Below are positions 21,159 through 33,500 of a stretch of 64,000 nt of DNA, piece after piece. Source of the DNA: Aporrectodea caliginosa (Eukaryota; Annelida; Clitellata; Crassiclitellata; Lumbricidae); contig JACEVL010000514.1 in assembly GCA_020284085.1 (NCBI GenBank), positions 885,001 to 949,000 on the forward strand, written 5' to 3'. How positions within the stretch are numbered: position 1 is the first letter of the stretch; each line of letters begins with the position of its first letter. The position numbers and the translations under genes were made by a program. The notes under the pieces are model-generated. The model worked only from the letters and a program-made list of their open reading frames with translations. It did no database searches and was not told the DNA's origin.

Positions 21159-21869
21159 AGTAGGTTGTAAAGGGACAGTTCTACTCCAGTCAAGGCTGAC
21201 TGCACACGTAGCCCCTCTCCCTATTGTTCTAAGCCCTCCCCTATTGTTCTAAGCCACGCCTCCTTTTGTCTCTAGGCCTGGGCTGTCACCTGCCATGCTT
21301 TCGTTCTTGGGTTGGCACCTGCTCGTCCAGTGTTCCTGGGTGTGGGGCACCTGCCAAGCTAGTGCTAATGGGCCACCCCCTGGGCCACCCCCAGTCTTTT
21401 GTTCATACATTAAAGCACAATGGTATTTTGTTACTGAGGCTGGGTCATAAATCCATTATACCAAGCCATAAAATCATAAACTCATTAAGGTGGGTCATTA
21501 AATCGCCATACAATGAAAGGACTGGCATTGCTCCACCATAAAATCATAAACTCATTAAACCGCCGTACTCTGAAAGGACTGTCATAAAATCATAAACTCA
21601 TTAAACCGCCGTACTATGAAAGGACTGTCATAAAATCATAAACTCATTAAGACACCATACTATGAATAGGCCATCATAAAAACCCGTCAAAAGTTCATTA
21701 TATTGGGTAATTAAGACACCGTACTATGAATAGACCATCATAAAAACCCTGTCAAAATCCCATTATACTTGGTCATTAAGGCTCCGTATTATGAAAGTCC
21801 CATCAAAACCCCATTATACCGAGTCACGCACTACCAAAGGCCAATCATAAACCCAGTGTCATAAAATTT
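21159..21869 (+). repeat. Polinton left terminal inverted repeat
   Basis: About 711 bp, matched in reverse at 25565-26119. The outer 250 bp are unique. The inner part is a run of 45-60 bp units with CATAAAATCATAAACTCATTAA and CCGTACTATGAAAGGAC. The two arms differ in length because unit numbers differ. Confidence 0.88.
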
Positions 21870-22485
21870 GGTCCATAGTCCAAGGTTATAATATGTTGTT
21901 GGTGTGCATGAATGAGCCACGGCCTACAATCGTTTGAACAAACACATTAGCCAGAGTTCATTGAGTTCGCCACAAACATGTCGAGACATGTTCTCAATAT
22001 GCTTATGTCAGCATGATATATTTTTAGCTACGTAAATTTGATTGGAATTATCCAGCATATTTCATCACTAAAAGGTATTAAATCAAGTAACGTAATTTCC
22101 AAAAGGATCTTATATAAAATCAGCAATAATTCACAATCTTTCATTCAACCTTCAGCCACGAAGAAGACAGCAGCTATGAAATCCAAAGGTGTTTCTGATT
22201 TGATAGTCGACGCTTATGAAGCCAGCATTGCACGACATGAAGACAAGGATCATTTTTGTAAGCCTGTTATAATTTTATCATTTCAGTTAACATTTTAAAA
22301 TATATTATTAACTTTACATACAAACCCTATATATTGGGCATATCCCAAAATTTATTGCACTGGCCTTCACATACAGAGCAAACCGGTCTGACGTCGTATC
22401 GTCTTCATATCTCGGTGTAAAATCTGATGTTAAGCGCCTAAATGCTTAAGCCATCGAGTGCAGCCTAATATTAGGCTCTCAACAT

Positions 22486-22800
22486 TATTCATTCATTCAT
22501 TTCATACATTTGTATTGCGCCTCTTCACGAAAACCACTCAGAGGAGCTCCTGACTCTGTCAGACCCAAAAAGAACACTGGAGAGAAGGCCCTAGGGAAGC
22601 GCGGATTTGCAATGTAATGGTTCTGGCCAAAGGAACAAGTAGAAGACCCTATACGGCGCCAGACTAGGACATCCAACCTATACAAAATTCAAAGCGAAGA
22701 GGTGACACCGATGTCATGTATGCAACTAGAGACATGGCCAAACTTTGGCTTGAGACCAAATCGAACAGCCGAGAAGCCTGCGTAATGCCTAGAGATCATG
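22486..22800 (-). mobile_element. Antisense LINE C-terminal fragment in polymerase intron
   Basis: An ATTCATTCATTTCAT tail, a degenerate ATTGCGCCTCTTC motif and a minus-strand stretch MYRLDVLVWRR match the C-terminal region of the LINE at 34157-34618 (YRLSALVWRC). A GACATGGCCAAACTTTGG segment also matches 34422. It lies between exons 1 and 2 of the Polinton polymerase. Confidence 0.6.
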
Positions 22801-22933
22801 CATTCTTTACTAATCTAAAGTCTGTCTTATTTAATGGGCATTGGACTGGGAGTGCTTCTGAGTAGATTGGGTACCATATCTAATATTCCGACGTTGTTAT
22901 GCAGCTTATCATTTATAGATTATTCGATTATAT

Positions 22934-23035
22934 GTAAGTAGTATGCTATATGAGGGATCTATATCATCACGTGACACATGATGAAAGTAGTATGGTATAT
23001 GAGGCATCTAGATCACAACGTGACACATGATGAAA
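22934..23035 (+). repeat. Tandem duplication, ~50-bp unit
   Basis: AGTAGTATGCTATATGAGG...CGTGACACATGATGA occurs twice in a row (about 22936-22984 and 22986-23034) with a few changes. Confidence 0.75.
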
Positions 23036-23470
23036 TCTCATTTGTATAAGAACATTGCAAGTATTCCATGCATATTGAAAGCAACAATCAACATCACATG
23101 TGCGCAATTATATTTATCCTCAATTATTTTAAAAATATTTTTAATTATATTAAAACCACCAAATATGAACAATTTATTTTAATTTTATCTTTAGCACGGA
23201 AAAGAAATTTCAACGATTGTGAGCCTTCGACTTCTGCAGAGCCACCTCACAAGAAATCAAGTAAGAATTATTCGATTTTGGATGGCAGATAACACTTCAA
23301 AATATATTTTAAATGATAATTAACATCCTATCATGTTTGTTTAACAGTTATGTATGTACATTCTATCGAAAGTATTGGAAAATGTAACTGTAAGTGTATA
23401 TGTATGTTGTATGTGAGTATGTACACGACTAGATATGCACAAGCATGATTGTGTATACATTCACTTGTGT

Positions 23471-23571
<101 letters not shown>

Positions 23572-25564
23572 AACACAATTTCGCTGATACCGTTTCAGGT
23601 ATAAATCCAGCCTGCGGTTACTGTTCTGCCTATAAGAAGGTGAAACTCAACAGTGAGGGATTGTGTGAAGTGTGCAGCAATCAGCGCGTCTGCTCCGTAT
23701 GCGGGTTCCGTCGTAAAGCTCACTTATACAAAGATGGTAAAGACTCTTGCAATATATGCAACCAAAAACCAAATTCTCCGCCTGGGCGCTCATCAGTCCG
23801 CAACAACTTCGAAGAACATCTTCTACCATCAGATCCAAATTCCGTAGACGTACGGAATCTCATCCAGGGTTTGGAGAATATCGTAACCAGCAACTTGGAA
23901 CAACGATTAACAGATAATGGGTATGCATTTTTAAAGTATTACTCGTATCAAATCAGCATACATAAGCTATTTCATTTATCAATGTATAAATATTTCAGGG
24001 AATCATATCTCCATGGCATTGAATGTTTAGTTTTGATACTTCTGTGTTGTGTAAACATTTGCATACATATCACAATTTATTAATATTTGATACTAAATCG
24101 TATTGTAATTTTAGTCCTGTGAAGTGGTATATCGCTCTTGAGGTACAGTTCGGTCGCGAAAATCCAGATGGCAGCGTTAGATCAACGACCGCATACTTCA
24201 GAACGCAACCTGCCATCATGATGAACCAATTCGAGACTCAACAACATCTCGAAGAGGTCAAAAGTCGGCTAGACTCTCTAGTGGACACATTCACCAATGA
24301 TGGTTCGGGATGGACCATTGACCAAGTTGGTAATGTAACACTACATACAGCTGACTATGATGCGATCGGCGGTTCTCAGCATGTTCAAAGTCCCAAATGG
24401 TTGGCGCTAAAGAAAGCGACTCTAAATATTCAGAATGACGATAACCAATGTTTTTTGTATTGTGTTCTCGCTGCGACTCATCCTGTAAAGAATCATGCCG
24501 AGCGCATAACTAAATATGCACCATATTTATCTGAATTAAATGTACAAGGTCTAACCTTTCCCATCGAGATTGATCAAATCCCGATATTTGAATCCAATAA
24601 TCGAGATTTTTCGATTAATGTCATGTGTACAAATTCAGATGAGAATAAAACGTTTGTGCCTTTATATGCCTCATCACATCGTAATCGTAAACATACGTTA
24701 ATTTGCTATTGTTAAGCGAAGGTGAGAAACGACACTACATTCTTATCCGGAACCTTTCCCGACTGCTATCTAGTCGAAATTCACATGATGGATAAATATT
24801 TCCTTGCCCCTTCTGACTCTATTGCTTCAGAACGGAGACTGGTATGCAGAACCATCTTAATGAATGTGGCACTCACGGAGTCCAACACGTTAGATATCCA
24901 ACACCTGATTCCAACACTTTAACATTTTCCAACATCCAGAATCAAATGGCTGTCCCTTTCGCTATTTATGCTGATTTTGAGTGCTTCCTTGGGTAATCCG
25001 ATAACGATGCTGCTAACTCCACTAAATTCTGTGACACTCACACACCCAGTGGCTTTTGCTGTCTTACGGTGTCCTCTTTCTTCGAATATAATAACGAACG
25101 GCCATATGTTTGCAGCGATGGCAATGTGATGGCCAAATTCTTTACACATTTAAAGTCTGAACAGGTTCGCATTAATCAAATTTTGTCTAAAAACGAACCT
25201 ATGGAAATTCTAAATAAATTGCAAATTGAAACGTATACAAATTGTAAGAAATGTCCCTCTTGTGATACTGATTTAAATTCTGAAAACAACGTTAGACACC
25301 ATTGCCATGTAACCGGCCAATTCATTTCCGCTCTTTGTACAAATTGCAATTTACTATACAAATTCAAGAGACGCAGTGTTGGACAAAATGAATGGAATTA
25401 CGTAATACCTGTAGTGTTCCATAATTTAAAGGGTTACGATAGTCACGTCATTTTCAAACATTTAACTCGATTTTTCGCTTGCAGGAACCGGTTTAAACTT
25501 GTTTTACATAGTTGATAAAGACTATTGTATACACCTTATATATATATAAAGGATTTATGGCATA

Positions 25565-26119
25565 GTATGGGAATTTTATGACACTGGGTTTATTTGACGG
25601 TGTTTTTATGATGGCCTATTAATAGTACGGGGTCTTAATGAGCATGTATAATGGGATTTTTACGATGCTTTTTTTGATGGTCTATTCATAGTACGGGGTC
25701 TTAATGAGTTTATGATTTTATGACAGTCCTTTCATAGTACGGTGGTTTAATGAGTTTATGATTTTATGGTGGGGTAATGCCAGTCCTTTCATTGTATGGG
25801 GATTTAATGACCCACCTTAATGAGTTTATGATTTTATGGCTTGGTATAATGGATTTATGACCCAGCCTCAGTAACAAAAGACCATTGTGCTTTGATGTAT
25901 GAACAAAAGACTGGGGGTGGCCCATTAGCACTAGATTGGCCAGGTGCCCCACACCCAGGAACAATGGACGAGCAGGTGCCAACCCAAGAACAAAAGAATG
26001 GCAGGTGACAAAAGGAGGCGTGGCTTAGAACAATAGGGAGAGGGCTTAGAACAATAGGGAGAGGGGCTACGTGTGCAGTCAGCCTTGACTGGAGTAGAAC
26101 TGTCCCTTTACAACCTACT
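25565..26119 (-). repeat. Polinton right terminal inverted repeat
   Basis: Reverse complement of the left repeat, about 555 bp, with fewer internal units. Shared landmarks include CAGTCTTTTGTTCATAC (complement here) and the terminal CAACCTACT. Confidence 0.88.
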
Positions 26120-26132
26120 TAGGTTCAGTGAT

Positions 26133-26187
26133 AATTACATGTATGCATACATACATACATACATACATACATACATACATACATACA

Positions 26188-26218
<31 letters not shown>

Positions 26219-26432
26219 GCATACATACATGTACATACATAAATACATACATATATGCAATTATGCATACATACATGTATATATGTACATATATACATAC
26301 ATACATACATATATACATACATACATGTATGTATGCATACATACATATATACATACATACATATATACATGCATATATACATACATGCATACATACATAC
26401 ATATATACATGCATATATACATACATACATCG
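26133..26432 (+). repeat. (ATAC)n microsatellite
   Basis: Nearly pure ATAC from 26143 to 26218, then degenerate ATACAT/ATGT to about 26432. Open frames on both strands here are artefacts of the repeat. Confidence 0.95.
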
Positions 26433-26459
26433 TTGTGTCTCATTTTTCGTCTCATTCAC

Positions 26460-26560
26460 AGGCAGAGGCGGGCGCATTTGTCGGGCGCATTTGTCGGGGC
26501 GCTTTTGTCGGGCGCATTTGTTGGGGCGCTTTTGTCCGAGGCGCTTATGACGGGCACCGC
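26460..26560 (+). repeat. Minisatellite, GGGCGCATTTGTC units
   Basis: Five to six degenerate 14-17 bp units (GGGCGCATTTGTC, GGGGCGCTTTTGTC). Confidence 0.75.
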
Positions 26561-26781
26561 TGTCGGCATGCCTTTGAGCCTCTTATTTGCACCTAGGCAC
26601 CACGTCCGAGGGTTGTTGTTGCGATTCCTTTCTAGAGCATTCCACGTTGGTTTACTATTAGCGGCGAACCCTTTGAGCCTCTCTGCTTACGTCAGCCCTG
26701 TAGAAATGCCTTAATCGGTGTTTTCTTTGAAGCCTCTTAATCGCATTAGCGGCGTGTCCTTTGAGTCCCCCTTTTCTCGGG

Positions 26782-26789
26782 TATATAAG
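26782..26789 (+). promoter_or_regulatory. Possible TATA box of an LTR-like region
   Basis: TATATAAG within CTCGGGTATATAAGGGCC is a strong TATA-box match. The GC-richer flanks (26.55-27.66 kb) could be a solo LTR or retroelement leader, but LTR ends were not identified. Confidence 0.35.
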
Positions 26790-26814
26790 GGCCTGATTTT
26801 GCCTTGTAAGTTTT

Positions 26815-27151
26815 TATCGATCCTGAGTGGTCGCGTGGGTTGGTAGCCCGCTTACCACGCCGGCGGCCCGGGTTCGATTCCTGGTCGGTCGGTTTATCAG
26901 AGATTAATTTCTCGGATCTTTACTGCGGGTGGCTCGGTCGCAATATAAACGTGGAGTACGAGGTTGCTTTCTGCCTCCGACACTAATCATCTTCGATATG
27001 AAAAAGTGTCATTAAGCCGAAGTACACACCTTGTAAGTTTTCACTGCGGGTGGCTCGGTCGAAATATGAACGTGGAGTACGAGGTTGTACTCTGCCTCCG
27101 ACACTAATCATCTTCGATATGAAAAAGTGTCGTTAAGCCCAAGTACAACAA
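26815..27151 (+). mobile_element. tRNA-derived SINE with duplicated body
   Basis: The head carries an A-box-like GTGGGTTGGTAGCCCG and a perfect B box, GGTTCGATTCC (26870-26880), the internal RNA polymerase III promoter. The body (from ACTGCGGGTGGCTCGGTCG) occurs twice, at 26922-27028 and 27043-27151. The direct repeat CCTTGTAAGTTTT stands at 26802-26814, 27029-27041 and (12 of 13 bases) 27152-27163. This marks the SINE's target duplication and the boundary between the two body copies. The 3' end reads GTGTCGTTAAGCCCAAGTAC. Confidence 0.82.
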
Positions 27152-27163
27152 CCTTGTAAGTTT

Positions 27164-27660
27164 AGTTTTGTAAAGTCAGATAAGTCTGATATTGAAGAGG
27201 TGAAACTTGTGCAGTTTGAGTCGATGTTTGATAGAGCGCTAGGCAGGGCCGTAAATCCTAAGGCGCATTGAAGAAGGACTGAAACCTCCAGTGACCGGGC
27301 GCCATCGCAGCAGTTACCGAAGAGTTGCCTGTCGCTTGCTTGTCTGTTGAATTCTGCCATTAATAAAACCACGTTCGTTGAACACGGTGTTGTGAAGCCC
27401 TCTGACAGACGACGGAGGCCGAATCGACGTGGCCGTCCAGGGAAGAAGAGAACGTCCCTGCCTTCAACCGTCACATTGACCCCCTAGAAGTGGGTGAAGA
27501 TTGCTACCCTGCCACACCTGGTCAAGTCAATCTACACAAAGTCAATCCTGCTACAATTGGTCCCACAAGTGGGGTTAGTTGTCGAGTGGGAATCACACAG
27601 CCGTTCCCGTCAGTTACAGTTGGCACCCTGAAGTGGGGTTGACCGGAAAAAATTCTGTGA
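27164..27660 (+). other. Possible LTR/leader sequence with three AAGTGGG motifs
   Basis: No convincing gene. Three related motifs occur at 27479 (CCCCCTAGAAGTGGGTG), 27553 (TTGGTCCCACAAGTGGGGTT) and 27619 (TTGGCACCCTGAAGTGGGGT). They look like repeated primer-binding-site-type sequence after an LTR, but this is an inference. Confidence 0.3.
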
Positions 27661-27699
27661 CAATTCAAATCCTGCAGGGGGGAGTTTGATGAAGACGGC

Positions 27700-27762
27700 C
27701 GGAAACAGTTACAATAATAATTATAATAATAATATAATAATAATAATAATAATAATTATAAT

Positions 27763-27824
<62 letters not shown>

Positions 27825-28029
27825 CAATGACAATTTGTATGCCGTCGTAACACAGCCAAGGGCGCCTATCAGTAGGGTAGGCCTCAGAAAACAGATAGCT
27901 CTTAAGTCTAGACTCCTACAAATCTAGATTTAAGAGCAATCTGTTTTCTAAGGCTGTTAGCTGACTGTAAGACGCTGTGTTACGGCGCCATATAAATTGT
28001 CATTATTATTATCATTATCATTATTATTA

Positions 28030-28127
<98 letters not shown>

Positions 28128-28185
28128 GGCAAATTTATTTCTTCATAAAGCGGTCAAACTTAAAGGTCAATTATTATTATTATTA

Positions 28186-28252
<67 letters not shown>

Positions 28253-28335
28253 GTATTATTAGTATTATTGTTACTATTATTATTATTTTTTTATTATTAT
28301 TATTATTATTATTTTTATATTATTATTATTATGAG
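27700..28335. repeat. Inverted pair of LINE 3' ends between AAT/ATT microsatellites
   Basis: (AAT)n at 27715-27825 leads into the complement of the LINE tail (GACAATTTGTATGCCGTCGTAACACAG). The centre is at about 27905-27920, then the same tail in plus orientation (CTGTGTTACGGCGCCATATA...TTGTCATTATT) runs into (ATT)n at 28010-28335. The arms are about 100 bp, with AGAAAACAGAT.GCTCTTAA near the centre. The family is that of the LINE ending at 13800. Confidence 0.75.
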
Positions 28336-28810
28336 CGGAAGAGGCCGCGAAAGGGGAGGAACGTCGAGGAAGGGAGGACAAATTGAAGAACAAGCAGGAT
28401 AATGGGATATTGTAGAGAGCAGATTGGAGCAAAGAATTAGACCTAGATTTAAGAGGATGCCGAAAACGGAGAAAAGACTTCTTTTTGAGTGGGCCTACTG
28501 GGAAAGGATATTCCAGGACAGGGTTGGGTCATTCCACATGGTCCATACGCAGATTACGTGGGAATACTGTCATATTCCTATTATGTGAATGAGTATATAT
28601 GACCAAATTCCTCTTCGAAACTTTTAAAACTTTTTACATCATCCATAATATTTCTGTTTTAAATATTTTATAATATTTCTTCTTGAAAAATCTCTTCTTA
28701 TTTTTCTCGAGTAAATTAGTCTTGTATACTATAACTAAACACATATGGGCTTTGGAAGCAAGATTTTGTTTAAATATCTGTGGCGGATTAATGATAATTT
28801 TCAGAATCAC

Positions 28811-28994
28811 CTCCAAACATCACTGGCTTTGGAAAACTTTTGTGTCATTAGAACTTCTGGTGCCATGTAGGCATATGTTCCTCTGAGTGACGCCGTCGCT
28901 GTGCCAACGTGCTTTTGGACACTATCGAAGTCTGTAATCTTCAGTGTTGTCTCCACATGAGCATTCAACGTTTGAAAAGGCTCCATCAGCACAA
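28811..28994 (-). CDS. Protein kinase exon 2, activation segment
   Basis: The minus-strand exon is bounded by acceptor TTTTGTGCAG and donor GTGATT. It starts in phase 1 and ends in phase 2. Joined to exon 1, the split codon gives HRDLNSSN-I-VLMEP. It encodes TLKITDFDSVQ, where MLK/ZAK-type kinases have DFG, then GTYAYMAPEVL (the APE motif) and FSKASDVW. DFD in place of DFG replaces the glycine next to the magnesium-binding Asp, while the Asp is kept. The flanking introns are 6.2 kb (28995-35151) and 20.8 kb (7989-28810), both filled with transposons. Confidence 0.88.
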
Positions 28995-29653
28995 CTGCAC
29001 AAAAGAGAAAAATATATAAGAATATCATGACCTCGCGATATGGCTAATTATTGACGACCAGCTTTCGTTCATTAGAAACTTTCCAAAGACACATTTCCAC
29101 TGTTGCTCTTACTTATGACTATCTCTTATATTAAATTATTCAGATGTTTATTCTGAATATTGTTTTACACTTTAGTGTTTCAGAAGCCAATGGTTAGAGT
29201 CTATACAACATTCTGTGCGATTTATCTTGTGATTTCTGGTAGTATTGTAAGAATCCAGTATTTTTGGTAACCTGTTGGCAGAAGGGTTTCTAAAAACCAG
29301 GCCTTGTCCTAGTTCTAATAGATATTGAACTCACCAATGAATCTGTAGGGAAGAAGGTTACGCAGGGCTTTCTGGGATTCCTACGTAGGGCTTCTGTGCT
29401 CAGATTTTGGTGACGTACTTTCCTTCTTCTTGGTGTAGATGCTGATGGCGGGTGACATTTTTGGTTTCTTGTAACTTAGATATAGGCATTTGCGTTTGAT
29501 GTGATACGAAGTATATGCCAGTTTGTGGATCTTGTCCGCAAGACTGAGGTGGTATCGTCGACAATTGCTATAGCGCCCAGATTAGGCTGTTTGAGTGAGT
29601 AGAGCTGAGCTTCCCTCCCGCCTGTTTTTAGAATTACAAATGGCCGCCCTTAA

Positions 29654-30611
29654 CCCTAGGGCTACCAAGCTTTTTTTTGTAACACTGGCTACCAAAAGGG
29701 GGGGGTGGTTACCACCCCCCCTGGATTTCGTGTTTGGCTTTACATATCATAACTTGTAATATAGCAATGGATTCAGCATTCATTTCTGCACAGAATGGTA
29801 TGTTTAGTTGTGCATTATGTGAATGCACCTCGAAATTACATCACTTTTAACAACGGAACCCATTAATTAGCAATATTGTATATTATTGCGTACATTTTGT
29901 ACTTTTTGGATAAACAAATATAAGATTATGTGTGTTTTGAAACTAATCTATGTATAAAAGATACACAAAATCATCCCTACACATGTTTATATAGTATAAA
30001 TGTACATCCATACATATATATCGGTTTACGTTGTAATGCTGTATTCAGCCATTTTCACACAGATTACGCGTATTATTATTTATTTTGATCACTTCCGGTT
30101 TTCAAAAGACAAACATTATAAGTTTGCAAATGAAGCCCTTCATTCCCTCTAAAGAATGGTATCTTTGTTTCTCTTCCAGGAAGACAAATGAATACGCTAC
30201 AGACAAAAAACTAAGAGTGAGTGCTTCCATTCAGCCATTTTTCACGCATATTACGCGTATTATTATTTACTTTGAGCACTTCCGGTTGTCTCAGGTCAAC
30301 TCTGTGACCATAGAAATGTAGCCCCACATTCCCTCTATAGAATGGTATAATATGTGTCTCTTAATATTAAATGACGGATAAGATATAGTCGGAAATCTAG
30401 GGGGGTGGTATCCACCCCCCTGGTACCTCGGGTATATTGGGTATAACTTTTGAACGGTGTAAGATATCATCTCACATTTTACCTCAAAACGTGTGTAAAT
30501 GAACCCCCTACAGCTACCTAAAAGGTCACATTTTTATTCCATACGGAAAAAGTTTGAGATGAAAAAAACCTAGGGGGGTGGCAACCACCCCCCCCCTTGG
30601 TAGCCCGAGGG
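29654..30611. mobile_element. 958-bp piggyBac-type element, copy 2
   Basis: Very similar end to end to copy 1, with the same termini. Flanking TTAA lies at 29650-29653 and 30612-30615. Non-coding. It lies in kinase intron 1. Confidence 0.88.
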
Positions 30612-30706
30612 TTAAGTGAGCACCCCATGAGCACAATAACTTTTCTAAATCCCTTTTATGGTTGAATGGAGTGAAACGGGGTTTTATTGATGTTGCTATT
30701 GGCCGC

Positions 30707-30850
30707 TAGGGTTGCCACCTCTCCCGGATTGGGCGGGAGTCTCCCGTATTTCGATATGATCTCCTATGCGTTAAACACCACCACAATTGCAAATGTTAAA
30801 AAGATTCCTTGAATCTCCCGGATTCGTATCCTTAGGAGGTGGCAATCCTA
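30707..30850. mobile_element. 144-bp hAT-type MITE
   Basis: Perfect TAGGGTTGCCACCTC termini, nearly exact in inverse at the right end (GAGGTGGCAATCCTA). 8-bp duplication TTGGCCGC at 30699-30706 and 30851-30858. Confidence 0.88.
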
Positions 30851-31025
30851 TTGGCCGCAGCCAGTCAATTTAAGTTAATTCTGATTTGGGTTTACTTGAT
30901 TGAAATTAATTACACCTGTATAGATCGATACTGCAAATCGCAGACTTTCTAAATTGATGTACACTGCTGTTGATTTAATCTGTCTTTAAATAAAACCTTA
31001 GTTACTGGCTAGTCCGACTATAGTT

Positions 31026-31646
31026 ATGACTGATTACTTTTCCGAGGAGGAGGAGGGGCACGGAGATATGAGGAATAGTAGGGAGGCCCGATTAGTCCAT
31101 GAAAATGAGCTGCTACGAGCAGAGCTCCTGCAGCTTCAGTCTGGCAAATAGGGCATGCAATATGGTAGAGGTCCTGGTCACCCCGGATCTTTCAGGGATC
31201 TTGGGACCCCAATTCGGAAGAACCCTGATTCGCTGCAGGAGCGGGTTGACTTCCACCCGAAGTCCGCAGGCACATGTCCTGTCACCTTACACTCAGGCGC
31301 ATCCCTGGTACAGTTGAGGAGTAGTGGTGAAGACCTGGATAACTCCGTGGGTGACCTTGGTGCAGGCCCTGTCACTGGGGAGGGCACTATCTTAATACAT
31401 AGACCAGATCCCAGTGTAGAGTTAGCAAACCTTGTTCCTGCAGCTTCAGTAGATGAATTAAATGGCGCCTATGCTATGTTGTCCCTACAGGTAGTACAGG
31501 GGCAAAGACCTCCTGAAATAGTGCTAGAAGAATCAAAAGGGGTACCCAACAGTATGGTAGTAGTGTTGATTTTCCAACACTTAATTGAACTCTGCAAAGG
31601 ATTCTGTAGCAAAATCATCAGCGTCACTATCATCATCATCAGTTAA
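31026..31646 (+). pseudogene. Gag-like or unknown ORF with one internal stop
   Basis: From ATG 31026, the frame reads MTDYFSEEEEGHGDM and a helical HENELLRAELLQLQSGK, then a TAG at 31149-31151. The same frame continues to 31646 with LQERVDFHPKSAG, VELANLVPAASVDELN and LQVVQGQRPPEIVLEE. An acidic start, coiled coil and disordered middle are usual for retroelement Gag proteins, but I see no diagnostic motif. It could also be an unrelated pseudogene in kinase intron 1. Confidence 0.35.
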
Positions 31647-31649
31647 TGA

Positions 31650-32650
31650 AGAGGTTATACATAAGTTTACATATCTTGAAGAGGTTGTATATAAATTTCA
31701 TTAAGTAAAGAAAACGTCTGCATGTAATAATTCACTACAATAAAAAGGTTTCAGGCAGGGAAGAGCCAGTGGGCAATGTCGCCATTTGATTTCTGGATCA
31801 TGCAATAGACTCCAAAACCAGATTTAGCAATGGATGCCTCCTAAAAAGTGTAGCGCAATATAATTTACTGCTGGTGAAGTGCTTATAAAACTAGGACAAG
31901 CAAAATTACTGTTTATAGGCAGCTACCAGATGAACAATATTTCCAAGTTATCTAGCAACGTCAGCAAATTCTTTTACGAAAAAAAATATTCGGAATTTCT
32001 TCAGAATTTTGTCTTTCTTCGTCTGTTTAACAATTTCAGGAGTGAAATCTCTTAGTTTGCTACATACACGAGTTTCAATTGTTTTATTTCTTAATCGCTG
32101 TCACAAGGCTGTTTCACACTCGGGCCAGCAACCCATCACCAACCTTTTCCATAGTTGGTAACCTGATGAATTTGACAGAAATTGAAGTTCACAAAAACTT
32201 GTGAAAAGTGCATAAATAAACAAATCTGTAGAATTAATTCAAAAGTGTAAGAAAATGTGAAAGTCCAATTTCATTTATGAAAAGTAAGAATAAACAGAAA
32301 TTAAAAATCCTGATTGAATTCTCAGAAGTTGCGATGAATTAATAGAAGTTCTACTAGTTGTTGACCTAAGTGAACCTTCAACATTTTAAATCTCTCACAA
32401 ACCTTCTCAGCTTCTGGATGCAACATTGAAGTGCAGCAGATACGGCATGTAAGTCCCGTATAAAAGTTCGGAAATGATGGCCAAAATTAAATTTTAGGCC
32501 TGCAGAAAAATTGTCTTTTAAAGTAATATCGGACACTGAATCTATTGCCAGATGATAGGGAAAGTACATTAATCAGTTAACCACTCATCACTTATACATT
32601 TCCGGGTCTCATATGATACAGATACCTAAACTCTTATTACCAATTATTTT
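31650..32650. other. No gene seen (kinase intron 1)
   Basis: AT-rich intronic sequence with no recognisable domain, repeat termini or tandem structure. Confidence 0.5.
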
Positions 32651-33095
32651 TATTACATTTTTCTGCATCACAACTTGTTTCATGAGGAATATAATTTTGA
32701 CATTTTAGTTAGCTGTAAAAGGTCCATTTGCGCACATTTTGAGGTAAACATCGTGGTGGTATCCCACGCCATTAAAAAGTTATACCCGATATATAGCCGA
32801 GTTACCAGAGTGGGTGGATACCACCCCCTAAGTTTGTCGACTATAGCGTATTCATTATTCATCCTGGAAGATAAACAAATACGATAAATAATAATACGCA
32901 TTATCTGTGTGAAAATGGCTGAATGCAACATCACAACGTAAACCGATATTTCTACGTAAACGTTTGTCAACAGCTACAGATTTAGAACATATTATATTAG
33001 CTCAAACAGATACTGAAGATGAAGTGAGAAGCCAGTTTGCAGGAAGCATTCGAACAAAACTGAAGTGAGCAATAACGTAAAGTCTTGTTTCATGT

Positions 33096-33097
<2 letters not shown>

Positions 33098-33160
<63 letters not shown>
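33098..33160 (+). repeat. (AT)n microsatellite
   Basis: About 60 bp of pure TA repeats, in the copy-3 element. Confidence 0.95.
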
Positions 33161-33161
<1 letters not shown>

Positions 33162-33500
33162 CTGCATGCCTTTAGATTTCGCTGCAACTAAAACAGACTA
33201 TGGACAACTTTGTAGGCTATTGTTGCAAATGAAGCCTCATTATATTTAATATGTTCTTGGATACATAGGCCTAGATCAGTTTCAAAACACACACAATCTT
33301 ATAGCCTATTTGTTTATCCAACAAGTACAAGATGTACGCAATAATATAAAATATCGCTAATTATGGATAGGTTCTGTTGTAAAACAAATTAATGTTATTT
33401 CGAGGTGCATTCACATAATTTACAACTATAATATACCATTTTTGTCAGAAATGAATGCTGAATCAATTTCTGTAGGCCTATAACAAGATATGATATTTAG

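Noticed and set aside
21450..21800. CRISPR-like array of regularly spaced repeats
   Set aside because: Units are degenerate direct repeats without unique spacers, within a Polinton terminal repeat of a eukaryotic genome.
26870..26880. A functional tRNA gene at 26.83-26.90 kb or 48.09 kb
   Set aside because: Both have A/B boxes but continue into SINE bodies with target duplications and do not fold as complete tRNAs by eye.
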